A DNA stretch of 64,000 nucleotides from Mycobacterium sp. 852002-51971_SCH5477799-a (GTDB taxonomy: Bacteria; Actinomycetota; Actinomycetes; Mycobacteriales; Mycobacteriaceae): positions 1 to 64,000 of the forward strand of contig NZ_LZIF01000086.1 of NCBI RefSeq assembly GCF_001667145.1, read 5' to 3'. The notes beneath the pieces are model-generated. The model saw nothing but the letters and a program-made list of their open reading frames with translations. It had not been told where the DNA came from and ran no database searches. The position numbers and the translations under genes were made by a program. Shown here one piece after another: positions 60,835 through 64,000 of the stretch. Each line of letters opens with the position of its first letter. Within the stretch, counting starts at the first letter, position 1.

Positions 60835-62675
60835 TGACCACGTTATTGCGCTTGGCGACTGCGGGTTCCGTCGACGACGGCAAGTCCACCCTGATCGGTC
60901 GCCTGCTGTATGACTCCAAGGCCGTCATGGAAGACCAGTGGGCGGCGGTGGAGCAGACGTCCAAGGACCGCGGACACGACTACACCGATCTGGCGTTGGT
61001 GACCGACGGACTGCGGGCGGAGCGCGAACAGGGCATCACCATCGACGTCGCCTACCGCTACTTCGCCACGCCCAAGCGGAAATTCATCATCGCCGACACC
61101 CCCGGCCACATCCAGTACACCCGCAACATGGTGACCGGCGCGTCGACCGCCCAACTGGTGATCGTGCTGGTCGACGCGCGGCATGGCTTGCTCGAGCAGT
61201 CCCGCCGGCACGCTTTTCTGGCGTCCCTGCTGGGCATCCAGCACATCGTGCTCGCGGTCAACAAGATGGACCTGATCGGTTGGGACAGAGAGAAATTCGA
61301 GTCGATCCGGGACGAATTCCACGCCTTCGCCGCCCGCCTGGACGTGCACGACGTGGCCACCATCCCGCTTTCGGCGCTGCACGGCGACAACGTCGTGACC
61401 AAGTCGGACCACACCCCTTGGTATGAGGGCCCGGCGTTGCTGTCGCACCTCGAAGAGGTGTACATCGCGGGCGACCGCAACATGGTCGACGTGCGGTTCC
61501 CGGTTCAATACGTGATCCGCCCGCACACTCGCGAACACCAGGACCACCGCAGCTACGCGGGCACCGTTGCCAGCGGGGTCATGCGTCCCGGCGATGAGGT
61601 GGTGGTGCTGCCGGTCGGCAAGCGGACCCGCATCACCGCCATCGATGGGCCGAACGGTCCGGTGGACGAGGCCTTTCCGCCGATGGCCGTTTCGCTGACC
61701 CTGGCCGACGAGATCGACATCTCGCGCGGCGATTTGATCGCCCGCACCCACAATCAGCCCCGGGTCGCGCAGGAGTTCGATGCGACGGTGTGCTGGATGG
61801 CCGACGATGCGGCTCTCGACCCGGGGCGCGACTACGTCATCAAGCACACCACCCGCACCACACACGCCAAGGTGACTGCGCTCGACTACCGGCTGGACGT
61901 CAACACGCTGCACCGCGACAAGACGGCACCGGCGTTGCAGCTCAACGAACTCGGCCGCATCTCGCTGCGCACCCAGGTGCCGCTGCTACTTGACGAGTAC
62001 ACCCGCAACCCCAACACCGGGTCGTTCATCCTCATCGACCCGCACACCAACGGAACGGTGGCGGCCGGCATGGTGTTGCGCGATGCGTCGGCACAGGCCG
62101 CTAGCCCGAACACCGTGCGGCACAAATCATCCGCCATCGCCGAAGTCCGTCGGAGGGGCAAGACGGTGTGGTTCACCGGTCTGTCTGGCTCCGGCAAGTC
62201 GTCGGTGGCCATGCTGGTCGGGCAGAAGCTGCTCGAAAAGGGAGCTCTGGCATACGTTCTCGACGGTGACAATCTGCGGCACGGCTTGAACGCCGACTTG
62301 GGCTTCAGCATGGCCGATCGAGCCGAAAACCTGCGCAGGCTGGCCCATGTGGCGGCGCTGCTGGCCGACTGCGGCAACGTCGTGCTGGTGCCGGCGATCA
62401 GTCCGCTGGCCGAGCAACGCGCACTGGCCCGCAATGTGCACGCCGACGCCGGCTTCGATTTCTTCGAGGTGTTCTGTGACACCCCGATCGAGGAGTGCGA
62501 GGAGCGCGACCCCAAGGGGTTGTACGCCAAGGCGCGTGCGGGGGAAATCAGCCAGTTCACCGGCATCGACAGCCCTTACCAGGCGCCGGTGCAGCCCGAT
62601 CTTCGGCTCACCCCGGACGAGACCGTCGAGGAGCAGGCGCAGCGGGTCATCGACCTGCTCGAATCATGCGGGTAG
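60834..62675 (+). CDS. cysN: Bifunctional sulfate adenylyltransferase GTPase subunit / APS kinase CysNC
   Basis: A 613-residue fusion. The N-terminal EF-Tu-like GTPase (about 1-420) has [23 protein letters not shown] and NKMDLIG, and drives ATP sulfurylase. The C-terminal APS kinase (about 435-613) has Walker [10 protein letters not shown] and [16 protein letters not shown], and makes PAPS. PAPS feeds sulfation; its precursor APS feeds cysteine synthesis. It is translationally coupled to cysD and followed by a regulator gene. Confidence 0.96.
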   Translation: MTTLLRLATAGSVDDGKSTLIGRLLYDSKAVMEDQWAAVEQTSKDRGHDYTDLALVTDGLRAEREQGITIDVAYRYFATPKRKFIIADTPGHIQYTRNMVTGASTAQLVIVLVDARHGLLEQSRRHAFLASLLGIQHIVLAVNKMDLIGWDREKFESIRDEFHAFAARLDVHDVATIPLSALHGDNVVTKSDHTPWYEGPALLSHLEEVYIAGDRNMVDVRFPVQYVIRPHTREHQDHRSYAGTVASGVMRPGDEVVVLPVGKRTRITAIDGPNGPVDEAFPPMAVSLTLADEIDISRGDLIARTHNQPRVAQEFDATVCWMADDAALDPGRDYVIKHTTRTTHAKVTALDYRLDVNTLHRDKTAPALQLNELGRISLRTQVPLLLDEYTRNPNTGSFILIDPHTNGTVAAGMVLRDASAQAASPNTVRHKSSAIAEVRRRGKTVWFTGLSGSGKSSVAMLVGQKLLEKGALAYVLDGDNLRHGLNADLGFSMADRAENLRRLAHVAALLADCGNVVLVPAISPLAEQRALARNVHADAGFDFFEVFCDTPIEECEERDPKGLYAKARAGEISQFTGIDSPYQAPVQPDLRLTPDETVEEQAQRVIDLLESCG

Positions 62676-62733
62676 CGCACCAGATCAGCCAGGCTGCGCC
62701 GAAATCGTGTCGTCGGGTGGCACAATCCTGTGC

Positions 62734-63219
62734 GTGCGCATGTCGGCGAAGGCGGAGTATGCCGTGCGGGCGATGATCCAGCTCGCCACGGTGCCCGACG
62801 GAACGCTGGTGAAGACGGACGATCTAGCCCACGCCCAGGGCATTCCGCCGCAATTCCTCGTCGACATCCTGACCAACCTGCGTACCGATCGGCTGGTGCG
62901 AAGCCATCGCGGTCGCGAGGGTGGCTACGAATTGGCCCGCTCCGGCAAGGACATCAGCATCGCCGACGTCCTGCGCTGTATCGACGGACCGCTGGCCAGC
63001 GTCCGTGACATCGGGCTCGGCGACTTGCCGTACTCGGGACCGACGGCGGCGCTCACTGATGTCTGGCGCGCGCTGCGGGCCAGCATGCGGTCGGTGCTGG
63101 AAGAGACGACGCTGGCCGACGTCGCCAGCGGCGGCCTGCCCAAGCACGTCGTGCAGCTGGCCGACGACTATCGCGAGCAGGAAAGCCGGCGGCACGGCAC
63201 AGCGCGTACCGGAGACTAG
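62734..63219 (+). CDS. Rrf2-family transcriptional regulator (Rv1287-like)
   Basis: A 161-residue winged-helix regulator: [67 protein letters not shown] is the Rrf2 DNA-binding half. The only cysteine (VLRCIDGP) cannot supply the three ligands of an IscR or NsrR Fe-S cluster. It therefore resembles cluster-free members such as CymR, the cysteine regulator. GTG 62734 is used, giving the same length as Rv1287; ATG 62740 is also possible. It lies on the strand and side of cysD-cysNC, which it may control. Confidence 0.9.
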   Translation: MRMSAKAEYAVRAMIQLATVPDGTLVKTDDLAHAQGIPPQFLVDILTNLRTDRLVRSHRGREGGYELARSGKDISIADVLRCIDGPLASVRDIGLGDLPYSGPTAALTDVWRALRASMRSVLEETTLADVASGGLPKHVVQLADDYREQESRRHGTARTGD

Positions 63220-63237
63220 GGCGCAGCGCTCGCTCGC

Positions 63238-63627
63238 TCAGCCCGCAGATCCATACGGGCTGGTGAGGATCTCCATGGCATGGCCGGAGGGGTCCGGGAA
63301 ATAGACCCCGCGCCCGCCGTGGTTGTGGTTGATCTCGCCGGGACGCTTGGCGCCCGGGTCGGCCCAGTGCTGCAGACCGCGTGACCGGATCCTGTCGTAG
63401 ATGGTGTCGAACTCCTGCTCTGACACCAAGAACGCGTAGTGCTGCCGCGAGATGTCCGCGCCTTCGGGTGCGTCCGCGTAGTCGAGACTTACGCCGTGCT
63501 CGAGTTCGACAACCATGAAGTGGCCGAAGGGCTTTGGGCCGGGCAGACCGAAAAGATCGGCGAGAAACTCGGCGGATTCGTGTTTGTCGCGGGATGCGAC
63601 GATGGTGTGGTTGAAACTGATGGTCAT
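63238..63627 (-). CDS. VOC-family (glyoxalase/dioxygenase-like) protein
   Basis: A 129-residue vicinal-oxygen-chelate protein. It has the first motif FNHTIVASRDKHESAEFLADLFGLP, the middle HYAFLVSEQEFDTIYDRIRSRG, and the terminal VYFPDPSGHAMEILTSPY with the metal-binding glutamate. The N-terminal and middle His plus this Glu are the usual ligands. Such proteins include dioxygenases, isomerases and resistance proteins; the substrate is not known. A second VOC gene lies upstream on the same strand. Confidence 0.85.
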   Translation of the reverse strand: MTISFNHTIVASRDKHESAEFLADLFGLPGPKPFGHFMVVELEHGVSLDYADAPEGADISRQHYAFLVSEQEFDTIYDRIRSRGLQHWADPGAKRPGEINHNHGGRGVYFPDPSGHAMEILTSPYGSAG

Positions 63628-63671
63628 AGTTCTTTCCAGTCAACCACTCCGATGCCCGGCTCGACAACGCG

Positions 63672-64000
63672 CTACTTCGGCGCGGTGAGCTCCAGGGCGA
63701 TGTTGTCGGGGTCGCGGAACTCCAGGATATAGGACGGCCCGATGTCTTTGACTGGCTGGTGAACGACGCCGAGCTCGTCGAGATGCGCTGCCGCCGAATC
63801 CAATTCATCTTTGCTGGCGAGGCGGAAGGCAATATGGTCCAGGCCGACACGATCCTCGTCGAAGCGGTCGGCCGCGACCGGCCGCAGCCCGAGCAGCGTG
63901 CCGCCGAGGTCGTAAATGACGCCGCCGAACAGGAAGCTGAACTGATTGCGGACGGATTCGTCGGCGTTTTCGGGGACTTCCAGCAGCACCGGCCAACCGA
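63672..64000 (-). CDS. VOC-family protein, cut by the window edge
   Basis: The frame is open to the right edge of the window (..GWPVLLEVPENADES), so the N-terminus lies outside. The visible 105 or more residues show VYDLGG-like VIYDLGGTLLGLRP, the motif DEDRVGLDHIAFRLASKDELDSAAAHLDELGVVH and the C-terminal SYILEFRDPDNIALELTAPK, where a glutamate is a likely metal ligand. It is a second vicinal-oxygen-chelate protein adjacent to the first, separated by about 44 bases. The likely role is a metal-dependent lyase or dioxygenase; it could also be a binding protein. Confidence 0.75.
   Translation of the reverse strand, partial: GWPVLLEVPENADESVRNQFSFLFGGVIYDLGGTLLGLRPVAADRFDEDRVGLDHIAFRLASKDELDSAAAHLDELGVVHQPVKDIGPSYILEFRDPDNIALELTAPK

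Overview
The window is about 64 kb of high-GC actinobacterial DNA. Gene order and protein sequences place it in Mycobacterium: it follows the block that runs from Rv1233c to Rv1287 in M. tuberculosis H37Rv. It is not M. tuberculosis itself. The Rv1241/Rv1242 vapBC pair, PE_PGRS23, the relBE pair (Rv1246c/Rv1247c) and the Rv1279 GMC oxidoreductase are missing. A malic enzyme, a SUFU-domain protein, a luciferase-like oxidoreductase, a hypoxanthine-DNA-glycosylase-like protein, an alpha/beta hydrolase and a thioesterase sit in the same block. A non-tuberculous, probably slow-growing, mycobacterium fits best. All homology statements come from recalled family and M. tuberculosis knowledge, not from a search.

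Layout. 1-5.9 kb: the start of a proline-rich membrane protein (minus), then a membrane protein followed by the trehalose importer lpqY-sugA-sugB-sugC, with a SUFU-domain gene overlapping the end of sugC. 5.9-11.2 kb: corA, mdh, malic enzyme, lpqZ and a short-chain dehydrogenase. 11.3-18.2 kb: kgd, a small membrane protein and an EmrB-type exporter. 18.2-25.3 kb: a very large nuclease-helicase, lprE, the DEAD-box helicase deaD and an acyltransferase. 25.3-31.9 kb: a TetR/cyp130 operon, a FAD-linked oxidase coupled to the tap efflux pump, udgB and a FAD monooxygenase. 31.9-37.5 kb: a luciferase-like enzyme, a HIT protein, an amidase, a DNA glycosylase, a pH-sensing type adenylyl cyclase and the Rv1265-like gene. 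37.5-41.3 kb: pknH and its transcription-factor partner embR, and a DUF732 secreted protein. 41.4-47.6 kb: a heterodimeric ABC exporter, lipoproteins lprB and lprC, a histidine phosphatase and a secreted proline-rich protein. 48-53 kb: an SbcD/SbcC-like pair and a hydrolase. 53-58.5 kb: the oppBCDA peptide importer. 58.6-64 kb: beta-carbonic anhydrase, a thioesterase, the sulfate-activation genes cysD-cysNC with an Rrf2 regulator, and two VOC-family genes, the last cut by the window edge.

Many neighbours overlap by 4 bases at ATGA or GTGA junctions, so translational coupling is the rule. The intergenic DNA also carries structure. There is a candidate sigma70-type promoter plus dyad operator for cyp130-tetR, and a duplicated 37-bp palindrome-bearing element at the deaD promoter. 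Dyads lie upstream of embR and pknH, and the canA leader can form a hairpin. The cysD promoter has nested inverted repeats, and the tap promoter has the A-tract layout expected of WhiB7 control. I saw no rRNA, tRNA, CRISPR array, insertion sequence or prophage.
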